Source of the DNA: Companilactobacillus mishanensis
Lineage (GTDB): Bacteria; Bacillota; Bacilli; Lactobacillales; Lactobacillaceae
DNA length: 64,000 bases
Direction: 5' to 3'
NCBI RefSeq assembly: GCF_003946505.1
Contig: NZ_RHON01000006.1
Location: 1-64,000 of the forward strand
This document shows, in pieces, positions 35,316 through 42,581 of the stretch; position 1 is the first letter of the stretch, and each line of letters begins with the position of its first letter. A program made the position numbers and the translations under genes. Under the pieces are notes generated by a model, which had not been told where the DNA came from, did not search any database, and worked only from the letters and a program-made list of their open reading frames with translations.

Positions 35316-36602
35316 CTATTCTTCAGACAGCGCCTCTCTAGGTAAAATCAAGTTTAGCAATATTCCCATAACGGTTGCTACACCGATACCTGTAAACTGG
35401 AAAGTTCCAATTTCAAGATAGGCGTTACCAATTCCGATAACCAGGATAACTGATGCTATCATCAAATTACGTTTTCTGTTGAAATCAACTTTATTGTCAA
35501 CAAGGATCCGTAGTCCACTTGAAGCGATAACTCCGAATAAGACGAAACTTATTCCACCGATTACTGGTCCGGGGATTGTTTGGATCAAGGCACTTAATTT
35601 TCCGACGAATCCGAATAGGGCAGCGAATACTGCTGCACCAACGATTACGTATACTGAGAAAATTTTGTTGACGGCCATGACCCCGATATTTTCTCCATAT
35701 GATGTGATTGGTGGTCCACCAACTAGTCCGGCGAAGATTGAGGCTGTACCATCTCCGGCTAATGTTCTGTGCAAACCTGGGTTTTTGAAGAAATTACGGT
35801 GTGTCAATTCATCTAAGACCATGATGTGTCCCAAATGTTCCGCCATGGTAACGAAGGCGATTGGTGCGAAACTCAGAATGGCATCCCAATAAATTTTCTT
35901 GGGTTGATAGCTGATAAATGGGAACTCAAAGGCTGGCAACTTTAACCAAGGTGTCGTTGCAACTTTTGAAAAATCGACTATTCCTAAAGCTACTGATAGC
36001 AAGTAACCACAGACGATTCCTAATAGAATGGCAATGTTGCTCCAGAATCCTTTGAGGTACATATTGAATAGGACGGTAACTAATAATGTAAATATGGCAA
36101 TTCCAAAATACTTCAAATCGTAGGTTTTACCATTCATCATGGCGTTGTTAGCAGCACTTCCAGCTACTGAAAGTCCAATTACGATAACGATTGGTCCAAC
36201 AACGATTGGTGGTAATGCTCGGTCGATCCAGTCTGAACCGGCGATTCCGACAATTGTTGCTATGATCAAGTAGACTAAACCAACAGCAATTGTACCTTGT
36301 GCAACTCCAGCGTAACCAGCAGCTTTCATTAGAGCGACACTAGGTACGATGAATGAAAAACTAGAACTCATATAAGCAGGGATTCGGCCTTTGGTGATCA
36401 GAATGTGAAGAATTGTTCCGACACCAGAACTGAATAGGGCGATACTTGGGTCTAACCCAACTAGCAATGGAACTAATACGGTTGCTCCAAACATTGAGAA
36501 AAGATGTTGCAATGATAATAGGATCCAGCTTCCTAGCGGTGGTCGTTCATAAAGATCTAAGACAGCCTCAGGATTTCTATACGATTTGTCATTTGCGTCC
36601 AC
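35316..36602 (-). CDS. Uracil permease (NCS2)
   Basis: 428-aa uracil:proton symporter of the UraA/PyrP branch of NCS2. LLSLQHLFSMFGATVLVPLLVG, FVTMAEHLGHIMVLDEL (helix 8 Glu) and GGPPITSYGENIGVMAVNK (NAT signature region, helix 10) are all characteristic. The start is GTG 36602, 8 nt after GGGGGT. The PyrR-type attenuator in the leader supports a pyrimidine substrate. A type I hairpin element follows its stop. Confidence 0.93.
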   Translation of the reverse strand: MDANDKSYRNPEAVLDLYERPPLGSWILLSLQHLFSMFGATVLVPLLVGLDPSIALFSSGVGTILHILITKGRIPAYMSSSFSFIVPSVALMKAAGYAGVAQGTIAVGLVYLIIATIVGIAGSDWIDRALPPIVVGPIVIVIGLSVAGSAANNAMMNGKTYDLKYFGIAIFTLLVTVLFNMYLKGFWSNIAILLGIVCGYLLSVALGIVDFSKVATTPWLKLPAFEFPFISYQPKKIYWDAILSFAPIAFVTMAEHLGHIMVLDELTHRNFFKNPGLHRTLAGDGTASIFAGLVGGPPITSYGENIGVMAVNKIFSVYVIVGAAVFAALFGFVGKLSALIQTIPGPVIGGISFVLFGVIASSGLRILVDNKVDFNRKRNLMIASVILVIGIGNAYLEIGTFQFTGIGVATVMGILLNLILPREALSEE

Positions 36603-36625
36603 AAAAATTACCCCCTGATTTTTGC

Positions 36626-36757
36626 AAAAAAATAGTCCTTTATTCCCGTGTTTTTCTAGAAATAAAAGACTTAAGTGTTCCTTATTAGCCTCGCGGGACT
36701 AAGATTAAAGGTCTATGCAATTTTCTTAACTATAATAAAGTTGAAAAGCGTTGTCAA
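36626..36757 (-). promoter_or_regulatory. PyrR-type attenuator and promoter of uracil permease
   Basis: On the minus strand TTGACA (36752-36757), 17 nt, TATAGT (36729-36734) form a consensus promoter. The transcript carries the PyrR recognition loop AGTCCCGCGAGGCTAATAAG (36682-36701), then a terminator pairing AGTCTTTTATT with AATAAAGGACT (36634-36671) and T7. UMP-bound PyrR would favour termination. Confidence 0.88.
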
Positions 36758-36808
36758 TAATGGAATACTTGATATTACTGAAACAAATAGGATGGAGGAG
36801 TTGGCACG

Positions 36809-37417
36809 ATGGTTGAGTTATATGTGGTTAGACATGGTGAGACCGACACAAATTCAGAGGGTAGAATTAATGGAATGTTGACAAATAAACCCTTAAATGA
36901 GACTGGAAAAAAACAAGTTGAAGAATTAGCAAAAGAAATGAATGTTGATCAATTTGACGAAATTTATACCAGTCCACTTTCTCGTGCTGTTCAGACTGCC
37001 AGAATTTTGGATAAAGGAATGCATCCAATAATTATTGAAGAACCCAGACTGTATGAAACTGATTACGGTACGTGGGACGGTATGAGTGAAGCTAAAATCA
37101 CTAAGGAACATCCTGAAGCCATGGATGAGAATGGTTTCTTGTATCCTAATTTTGTTAATTATGCTGAGAATGCTGAAGATTACGATAGTGTTTATAAACG
37201 TGTCGAAGATTTTGTTGCTGAAATGCAAACAAAAGGTGATGCTAAAATTTTGGCAGTCTGTCATGGATTTATCAGCCGAGCAATCTTCAAAGTGGTGACA
37301 GGAATACCTGATATTTCCACAGTTGTACAACCAGATAATGCTGGAGTTTCAAAATATCGTCTGACAAAAGAACACCGTTATGTACTTTATTACGCTCGAA
37401 CAAAAGATATTATGTAA
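36809..37417 (+). CDS. Histidine phosphatase (GpmB-like)
   Basis: 202-aa phosphoglycerate-mutase-like histidine phosphatase. The phosphoacceptor His lies in VVRHGETDTN near residue 9, TSPLSRAVQTA and ETDYGTWDG follow, and the second His is in VCHGFISR. GGAGGAG precedes the ATG. The clade is broad; this is probably a phosphatase and not glycolytic mutase. Divergent from the uracil permease, 50 nt after its promoter. Confidence 0.82.
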   Translation: MVELYVVRHGETDTNSEGRINGMLTNKPLNETGKKQVEELAKEMNVDQFDEIYTSPLSRAVQTARILDKGMHPIIIEEPRLYETDYGTWDGMSEAKITKEHPEAMDENGFLYPNFVNYAENAEDYDSVYKRVEDFVAEMQTKGDAKILAVCHGFISRAIFKVVTGIPDISTVVQPDNAGVSKYRLTKEHRYVLYYARTKDIM

Positions 37418-37488
37418 ATCATTAACACTAAATTCATTTTTCATTTATACTTGAATATAACTATTTTATTCATTAAAAGGGTGAGGAC

Positions 37489-38205
37489 ATGGCAAATTTA
37501 ACAAATAACGTTCCAGAAAAAGATGTTCAACAAGTATTTGACTCTATCGCTGGTAATTACGATAAGTTGAATTCCATTATGAGTTTGGGTACGCATAATA
37601 AATGGCGTATTGCTGCGACAGATATGATTCAAGGAAATCCTAAAGATATTTTGGATCTCTGTTGTGGAACTGCTGACTGGAGTATTTTGTTGGCAAATAA
37701 ATTTCAACGAGCACATGTGATCGGACTGGACTTTAGTAAAGAAATGCTGAAGTTGGGTCAAGAAAAAGTTGATAAGACTGAGCTTGATAATATCCAACTC
37801 AAACAAGGTGATGCCATGAATCTTGATTATCCTGACAACACCTTTGATGTAATTACGATTGGATTTGGATTAAGAAATGTTCCCGATGCAAACCAGGTTT
37901 TGCGCGAAATATTTAGAATCTTAAAGCCAGGTGGTCAACTACTTTGTTTGGAAGCATTCAAAGTGGAAACACCAGTCGTAAAATGGGGTTGGAAACTGTA
38001 TTTCAATCAAATAATGCCTGTTATGGGGAAAGTTTTTGCCTCACATAAAAACGAGTATCAATACTTGGATGATTCAGTGAATAAGTTTGTAAGTATAAAG
38101 AAGTTATTGAGAATGTATCGAGATGCTGGATTTATCAATATTAGAATTAAAAACTTGATGATGAAATCCGCTGCGATCCATTACGGAATGAAGCCAAAAA
38201 AATAA
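37489..38205 (+). CDS. Demethylmenaquinone methyltransferase (MenG/UbiE)
   Basis: 238-aa SAM-dependent methyltransferase, last step of menaquinone synthesis. VFDSIAGNYDKLNSIMSLG..KWR at the N-terminus, DLCCGTADWS (SAM motif I), GFGLRNVPD and the C-terminal IHYGMKPK are UbiE/MenG signatures. GGGTGAGGA precedes the ATG. In many lactobacilli the menaquinone pathway is partial, so the role may depend on imported quinone precursors. Its last codons overlap the terminator of sRNA copy R1 on the other strand. Confidence 0.88.
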   Translation: MANLTNNVPEKDVQQVFDSIAGNYDKLNSIMSLGTHNKWRIAATDMIQGNPKDILDLCCGTADWSILLANKFQRAHVIGLDFSKEMLKLGQEKVDKTELDNIQLKQGDAMNLDYPDNTFDVITIGFGLRNVPDANQVLREIFRILKPGGQLLCLEAFKVETPVVKWGWKLYFNQIMPVMGKVFASHKNEYQYLDDSVNKFVSIKKLLRMYRDAGFINIRIKNLMMKSAAIHYGMKPKK

Positions 38206-38303
38206 CACCCTGGGGATGGGTGTTATTTTTTTGATTTATATTTAGGGGATTAAATATATATGTTATAGGGGGGAGAGGTGAGGGATTCATTCCCTCATCT
38301 ACA
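38196..38303 (-). ncRNA. Putative sRNA R1 (five-copy C-rich family)
   Basis: Predicted ~108-nt minus-strand RNA. The 5' hairpin pairs GATGAGGGA with TCCCTCACC. The constant C-rich segment CTCTCCCCCCTATAAC and TTAATCCCC follow. The terminator is AATAACACCC-ATCCCCA-GGGTGTTATT plus T7 (38201-38227). Start site about 7 nt after the -10. The hairpin also ends menG on the plus strand. No conserved ORF, because frames differ among copies. Confidence 0.7.
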
Positions 38304-38309
38304 AGTACT

Positions 38310-38363
38310 ATAGTAACTTTCAAAGATGAACAAATTATTTTGGAAATATGAAGAGTTTATGAA
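38310..38363 (-). promoter_or_regulatory. R1 promoter with phased TTCAYA boxes
   Basis: Minus strand: TTCATA (38358-38363), N5, TTCATA (38347-38352), N5, AAAATA (38336-38341), N5, TTCATC (38325-38330), N9, -10 TACTAT (38310-38315). No -35 hexamer. Confidence 0.7.
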
Positions 38364-38406
38364 TTCTCCATTTTACTTATTATCAAGTTTTAAACTCTAA
38401 AAGCTC

Positions 38407-38522
38407 AAAAAAAATAATACTCCGGGGAAGAGTATTATTTTTAAGTTTTTATATTTAGGGGATTAAATATATATATGTTATAGGGGGGAGAGATAAGAAG
38501 ATTTCTTTTCTTCTCATCTACA
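38407..38522 (-). ncRNA. Putative sRNA R2
   Basis: Same layout as R1. The 5' hairpin sequence is changed on both arms (AGAAGA with TCTTCT). The constant CTCTCCCCCCTATAAC and TTAATCCCC are kept. The terminator AATAATACTC-TTCCCCG-GAGTATTATT (38413-38439) keeps a UCCCC loop with a covarying stem. Confidence 0.7.
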
Positions 38523-38528
38523 AGTTAT

Positions 38529-38582
38529 ATATTAACCTGTAAAGATGAATTATTTATTTTGTAATTATGAATTATTTATGAA
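38529..38582 (-). promoter_or_regulatory. R2 promoter with phased TTCAYA boxes
   Basis: Minus strand: TTCATA (38577-38582), TTCATA (38566-38571), AAAATA (38555-38560), TTCATC (38544-38549), N9, -10 TAATAT (38529-38534). The phasing is identical to R1. Confidence 0.7.
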
Positions 38583-38677
38583 CTTTATGGAATGTTCTTT
38601 AATTTCACTTATTAGACCAAATATTTATTTCATTTTGTTAAATACACGATATAATGAGTTGAAAAGGGGATGTATTT

Positions 38678-39079
38678 ATGAAAAATCTAATCAAAGTATT
38701 TGTTGCAGTGTTACTTGTAGGAATTTCAGCACCAGTAGGATTAGCACAAGCTGCTGACAACGTTGGATTGCACGAAACAATTCAGTCAATTAACAGTGGT
38801 TCAGTTGCGAATTACGATAATGCTGGAAATCTCGTAAAAGGCTCAATTGTTTCTTCAAGAAATCAGGCACCAATATATGAACTCAAGGATGGTACGTTCG
38901 TCCCAACTGGTCAATCAGTCGAAGCTGGTTCCAATTGGATCGGTGGAGTAACTGTTTATACTAAAAATGGCGATGATTTAAATCAGTACCAACAAATTTC
39001 CAATAACCAATATTTGAAATTTGGCGATGGTGTAGATGTCGGTGTAATCGGTACAGGAGTTTTATATACAAATAATTAG
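38678..39079 (+). CDS. Secreted SLAP-like protein between sRNA copies
   Basis: 133-aa exported protein with a signal peptide (residues 1-26, AQA-A cleavage). The mature part carries one SLAP-like module (PIYELKDGTFVPTGQSVEAG, QYQQISNNQYLKFGDGVDV). AAGGGGATG ribosome binding site; TATAAT at 38650-38655. It lies between sRNA copies R2 and R3, in the opposite direction, and uses the R3 terminator hairpin. It may be a passenger of the duplication or a target of the locus. Confidence 0.7.
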   Translation: MKNLIKVFVAVLLVGISAPVGLAQAADNVGLHETIQSINSGSVANYDNAGNLVKGSIVSSRNQAPIYELKDGTFVPTGQSVEAGSNWIGGVTVYTKNGDDLNQYQQISNNQYLKFGDGVDVGVIGTGVLYTNN

Positions 39080-39081
39080 TC

Positions 39082-39192
39082 AAAAAAAATAACACTCTGG
39101 GGATGAGTGTTATTTTTTTAATTTATATTTAGGGGATTAAATATATATGTTATAGGGGGGAGAGGTGAGGGATTTCGTTTCCCTCATCTACA
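39082..39192 (-). ncRNA. Putative sRNA R3
   Basis: Closest to R1: the 5' hairpin is GATGAGGGA / TCCCTCACC; the constant C-rich block is the same; terminator AATAACACTC-ATCCCCA-GAGTGTTATT (39088-39114). The hairpin also terminates the plus-strand secreted-protein gene. Confidence 0.7.
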
Positions 39193-39198
39193 ACTACT

Positions 39199-39252
39199 AT
39201 AATAACGACTAAAGATGAATTAATTATTTTATAAATATGAAAAAATTATGAA
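39199..39252 (-). promoter_or_regulatory. R3 promoter with phased TTCAYA boxes
   Basis: Minus strand: TTCATA (39247-39252), TTCATA (39236-39241), AAAATA (39225-39230), TTCATC (39214-39219), N9, -10 TATTAT (39199-39204). Confidence 0.7.
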
Positions 39253-39275
39253 TTTTCAATCAAATAGATCTAAGC

Positions 39276-39392
39276 AAAAAAAATAATACTCCGGGGAAGA
39301 GTATTATTTTTAAGTTTTTATATTTAGGGGATTAAATATATATGTGTTATAGGGGGGAAGAGATAAGAGGATTTCTATTCCTCTCATCTACA
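39276..39392 (-). ncRNA. Putative sRNA R4
   Basis: Closest to R2: the 5' hairpin pairs AGAGGA with TCCTCT; terminator AATAATACTC-TTCCCCG-GAGTATTATT (39282-39308). The C-rich block is constant apart from a GT insertion near TATATATG. Confidence 0.7.
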
Positions 39393-39398
39393 AGTTCT

Positions 39399-39452
39399 AT
39401 AGTACCCAATAAAAGTGAAGTAAATATTTTGTAAATGTGAAATAACTGTGAA
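39399..39452 (-). promoter_or_regulatory. R4 promoter with phased TTCACA boxes
   Basis: Minus strand: TTCACA (39447-39452), TTCACA (39436-39441), AAAATA (39425-39430), TTCACT (39414-39419), N9, -10 TACTAT (39399-39404). Confidence 0.72.
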
Positions 39453-39478
39453 ACGTTTTTTGCTTCATAATTTAATGC

Positions 39479-39588
39479 AAAAAAATAACACTCCGGGGAA
39501 GAGTGTTATTTTAGGTTCTTATGTTTATAGGGGATTAAATATATATGTTATAGGGGGTGAGAGGAGGAATACCTTTGCCTCATCTACA
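39479..39588 (-). ncRNA. Putative sRNA R5
   Basis: Most divergent copy: the 5' hairpin is weaker (GAGG with CCTC around a longer loop) and one C of the C6 run is replaced (CACCCCC). TTAATCCCC and the terminator AATAACACTC-TTCCCCG-GAGTGTTATT (39484-39510) are kept. Confidence 0.65.
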
Positions 39589-39594
39589 ATTAAT

Positions 39595-39648
39595 ATAATA
39601 CAGAGATATTATGAATGAATTATTTTGAAAATGTGAAGATTCTGTGAA
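39595..39648 (-). promoter_or_regulatory. R5 promoter with phased TTCACA boxes
   Basis: Minus strand: TTCACA (39643-39648), TTCACA (39632-39637), AAAATA (39621-39626), TTCATA (39610-39615), N9, -10 TATTAT (39595-39600). Confidence 0.72.
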
Positions 39649-39654
39649 GATTAC

Positions 39655-39676
39655 GCACACCGTTATAACGGTGTGC
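39655..39676. repeat. 22-bp perfect palindrome
   Basis: GCACACCGTTATAACGGTGTGC, directly upstream of the R5 activator boxes. No T-run follows, so a protein-binding site or an end-of-array marker is more likely than a terminator. Confidence 0.6.
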
Positions 39677-39711
39677 AAACATTAAAAAAGCAAAACGAAA
39701 CAAAACAAAAA

Positions 39712-39741
39712 GGATATGAAAGTCGAAAAACTTTCATATCC
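39712..39741 (-). terminator. Terminator of hsp20
   Basis: GGATATGAAAGT pairs perfectly with ACTTTCATATCC; on the minus strand a T-rich tract follows. Confidence 0.88.
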
Positions 39742-39809
39742 CAAAAACATAACCTATTTGATTAATAGTGATGCACATTATATTTAAAAATACTTCCGAA
39801 ATCGGTAGT

Positions 39810-40253
39810 CTAGCCAATTTCAATATGATGTGCTGAATCTTCACTATTTACCATTTTAGGTAATGTGACACTCAAAACACCATTAGCATAACTAGCCTTG
39901 ATACTTTCTGTATCAACTGCAGGTAAATGATATTGACGTGCAAAGCGGCCACTAGAACGCTCGCTCATAATAACGTCACCATTCTTATCATTGTGATCCG
40001 CAAAGTCATCACGATGTGCACTTACAGTCAATGTGTTGTCGTTATAACTTATGTCGATATTCTTCTTATCAAAGTCTGGCATATCTACGCGTACTTGATA
40101 ATCCTTATCTGATTCTTTGATATCAGTTTTCAGACTATTACTTGTTGAGAAATTATCTCCGAATAGTGCTGGGAAACTATTCATCCAAGGATCATTGTTG
40201 AACCAATCTCTAATGTCATTGTTGCGATTCATAATTTCGTTTGCCATATTCAT
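39810..40253 (-). CDS. Small heat shock protein Hsp20
   Basis: ATP-independent holdase of about 147 aa with an alpha-crystallin domain (YQVRVDMPDFDKKNIDISYNDN to the end) and the conserved ASYANGVLSVTLPK near the C-terminus. The start is uncertain: ATG 40253 lies 9 nt after GAGG and ATG 40247 9 nt after AAGGA; an ATG at 40268 has no ribosome binding site. A CIRCE element upstream indicates HrcA control. It is a separate unit downstream of opuC. Confidence 0.88.
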   Translation of the reverse strand: MNMANEIMNRNNDIRDWFNNDPWMNSFPALFGDNFSTSNSLKTDIKESDKDYQVRVDMPDFDKKNIDISYNDNTLTVSAHRDDFADHNDKNGDVIMSERSSGRFARQYHLPAVDTESIKASYANGVLSVTLPKMVNSEDSAHHIEIG

Positions 40254-40310
40254 ACTTCCTTTCCTCATTACAAATACAGTGTAGTTCCTTCACTTGATAA
40301 ATGCAAACAA

Positions 40311-40337
40311 ATAGCACTCAAATATGCTGAGTGCTAA
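40311..40337 (-). promoter_or_regulatory. CIRCE element (HrcA site)
   Basis: ATAGCACTC-N9-GAGTGCTAA differs from the CIRCE consensus TTAGCACTC-N9-GAGTGCTAA by one base. A promoter TTGCAT (40301-40306), 17 nt, TACACT (40278-40283) follows on the minus strand towards hsp20. Confidence 0.88.
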
Positions 40338-40348
40338 AACGTGTATTA

Positions 40349-41020
40349 TTATTCTTCTTGTTCTTTAAAATAACCGGTTGGTTCAAAGTATTTTTGCAGT
40401 AATCCAATTAATAGATCAACGATTATTGCCATCAATGCAGTAGGTAAAGCACCTGCTAAAATCAATGGTGCACCATCTGTCGCATTGGTACCACGGATGA
40501 TCAAATCACCCAATCCACCAGCACCAACGAAGGCTCCGATGGCGGTATTACCGATAGCAACGACCATGGCTGTTCTAATACCAGACATAATAACTGACAT
40601 TGCTAAAGGTAGTTTTACCATATAGAGCAGTTGGAAAGTTGTCATCCCCATACCACGAGCTGAATCGATGGTATTTGGATCAACGTTTTTCATTCCGGTA
40701 TAGGTATTTTTCAAAATAGGTAGGAGTGAGTATAAGAATATCGTCACGATGACGGTGTTCACTCCCAAGCCTAGCCACAACATGATGATAGATAGCATGG
40801 CCAACGAAGGAATCGTCTGAATAACGTTGGCAATACTGATAATGAAATCTCCTAAGTGGAAATGATTAGCCATGTATATTCCAAGTGGAATTCCGACAGC
40901 TGCAGCTAGGAGCACACCATAAAATGAAATCAAAAAATGTCGCCCAAATTGTTGTAACAGGTACATTCCGTTATGAGAAAAATAAAAAATCAGTTGGTTC
41001 CACAACGGCTGATTAGCCAT
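40349..41020 (-). CDS. Osmolyte ABC permease (OpuCD-like)
   Basis: 223-aa inner-membrane permease of a glycine betaine/carnitine/choline importer, with six hydrophobic segments and the EAA loop (DSARGMGMTTFQLLYMVKLPLAMSVIMSGIRTA region). Last gene of a four-gene operon; its ATG shares one base with the stop of the binding-protein gene. It works with the other permease as a heterodimer around OpuCA ATPases. Confidence 0.9.
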   Translation of the reverse strand: MANQPLWNQLIFYFSHNGMYLLQQFGRHFLISFYGVLLAAAVGIPLGIYMANHFHLGDFIISIANVIQTIPSLAMLSIIMLWLGLGVNTVIVTIFLYSLLPILKNTYTGMKNVDPNTIDSARGMGMTTFQLLYMVKLPLAMSVIMSGIRTAMVVAIGNTAIGAFVGAGGLGDLIIRGTNATDGAPLILAGALPTALMAIIVDLLIGLLQKYFEPTGYFKEQEE

Positions 41021-41943
41021 TATTTATCACCTCGAAAATAGTTGTGTTTTTGAAGAAAGTCGTGAGCCACATCTGCTGGTTCACGTAAATTATTGTCGAC
41101 TTCGTAATTCATTGTTTGCATTTGTGATAATGAAATATTACCGTCTAATCGATGTAATAGAGGTTTTAGATCAGGATGCTCTTTTAACAATGAATTATTT
41201 ACTACCATACTTGTGTCATATGGAGGGAAGAAATGTTTGTCGTCAGGTAAGACTTTCAAGTTATAACTCTTGATACGTCCGTCTGTTGAATATCCTAAAA
41301 CGGCTTGCATTTTTCCTGCCGCAACAGCCGAGTAAACTAACCCGATCTGCATTGGATATACTCGCTTGAATTTGAATCCGTAGGCTTCTGAGAAAGCAGG
41401 GTAACCGTCATCAGGACGATTGATCCAAATGTTATCGGCACCGATATCAGTCTTAGGACCTATTTTTTTCATATCACTAATGTTGTGTAAGTCATATTTT
41501 TTAGCAGTTTCTTGAGTGACCAACATATTGTAGGTATTTGAGAAACCGTACGTAGGGAACCATGTTTCATCGAATCGAGACTTATAGAGCTTTTTAACGA
41601 CTCTATTAGCTTTAGCTCTATTTTTGATTGGAGCATGGTTAAGCGTTGTGATCAGTTCATTACCGGTAAAGTTTTCTGCCGCTATATCGGCGTCATGATT
41701 TACCAAAGCTTGATGAACAAGTTGTCCAGAACCTAGGTTATTAACAATTTCAGTATGGTAATCAGTTTCGTGAGAAATCAATTCCATGATGATTTCAGAC
41801 ACAATCATGGATTCTGTTGTCGTCAAACTGGCAACTTTGATAGTTTCTTTTGATGAGCCACCAAGTCCTGGCCAGCCACATCCTGAAACAAATAATAATA
41901 GCGTAAGACTTATGAGGGTAAATAATTTTTTGAATGTCTTCAT
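41020..41943 (-). CDS. Osmolyte-binding lipoprotein (OpuCC-like)
   Basis: 307-aa extracellular substrate-binding protein. Lipoprotein signal peptide with lipobox VSGC (Cys22). The OpuAC fold is recognisable (VASLTTTESMIVSEIIMELI, GSGQLVHQAL, NHDADIAAENFTG). It captures glycine betaine, carnitine or choline at the cell surface. Starts 2 nt after the upstream permease stop. Confidence 0.9.
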   Translation of the reverse strand: MKTFKKLFTLISLTLLLFVSGCGWPGLGGSSKETIKVASLTTTESMIVSEIIMELISHETDYHTEIVNNLGSGQLVHQALVNHDADIAAENFTGNELITTLNHAPIKNRAKANRVVKKLYKSRFDETWFPTYGFSNTYNMLVTQETAKKYDLHNISDMKKIGPKTDIGADNIWINRPDDGYPAFSEAYGFKFKRVYPMQIGLVYSAVAAGKMQAVLGYSTDGRIKSYNLKVLPDDKHFFPPYDTSMVVNNSLLKEHPDLKPLLHRLDGNISLSQMQTMNYEVDNNLREPADVAHDFLQKHNYFRGDK

Positions 41944-41945
41944 AT

Positions 41946-42581
41946 CTACACCTCACTACTTTTTGTCACTGGTGTGATTTTCTTCTCAAATTTTCCAAGA
42001 AGATAATCAGCCAAGATGGCAAGGATAGTAACGGGAATCGTACCACCGATGATGAGGCTAGGGTCATACAAATTCAAACCATTGAATATGAAGTCACCTA
42101 AGCCACCTGCTCCAATATATGAAGCTAATGTTGACCAAGAAATAACATAAACGGTCGAGAGTCTCACACCAGACATGATTATCGGCATCGCCATCGGAAT
42201 TTCAACGTGCAAGATAGATTGCATCGTTGTCATACCCATTCCTTTTGCGGCATCGATCAAGTTGTGATTAACTTTCGACATTCCAATATATGTGTTTCTT
42301 AGTATAGGTAATAATGAGTAAATAAATAATGCCACGATAGATGGTAATTTACCAATTCCAAAAATTGGAATCATAAGTGCCAGTAAGGCAAGTGAAGGTA
42401 TTGTCTGCAACATACTGGTGAATGACATTACGTACTTGGCAGTTTTGGGAAAACGCGTTAGGAGTATTCCTAGCGGCACGGCAAAAATAACACCAAGTAT
42501 GATTGAAAAACCGGAAATGTAGATTTGTTCCCAGGTTTTGATGATCAGTTCTGAACCGTGCTGATTGAGAAAGTCAATCAT
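41946..42581 (-). CDS. Osmolyte ABC permease (OpuCB-like)
   Basis: 211-aa permease, six hydrophobic segments, EAA loop (DAAKGMGMTTMQSILHVEIPMAMPIIMSGVRL region). ATG 42581 overlaps the opuCA stop by 4 nt (ATGA), so translation is coupled. Paralogous to the last gene of the operon. Confidence 0.9.
   Translation of the reverse strand: MIDFLNQHGSELIIKTWEQIYISGFSIILGVIFAVPLGILLTRFPKTAKYVMSFTSMLQTIPSLALLALMIPIFGIGKLPSIVALFIYSLLPILRNTYIGMSKVNHNLIDAAKGMGMTTMQSILHVEIPMAMPIIMSGVRLSTVYVISWSTLASYIGAGGLGDFIFNGLNLYDPSLIIGGTIPVTILAILADYLLGKFEKKITPVTKSSEV

Noticed and set aside
38196..39600. Plus-strand peptide ORFs starting at ATGTTATAG in each repeat
   Set aside because: The ORF is only two codons long, is lost in R4, and has no ribosome binding site in front.
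38196..39648. CRISPR array or coding tandem repeat
   Set aside because: Units are ~200 bp with internal hairpins and promoters, spacers are also similar, and no frame is kept among copies.
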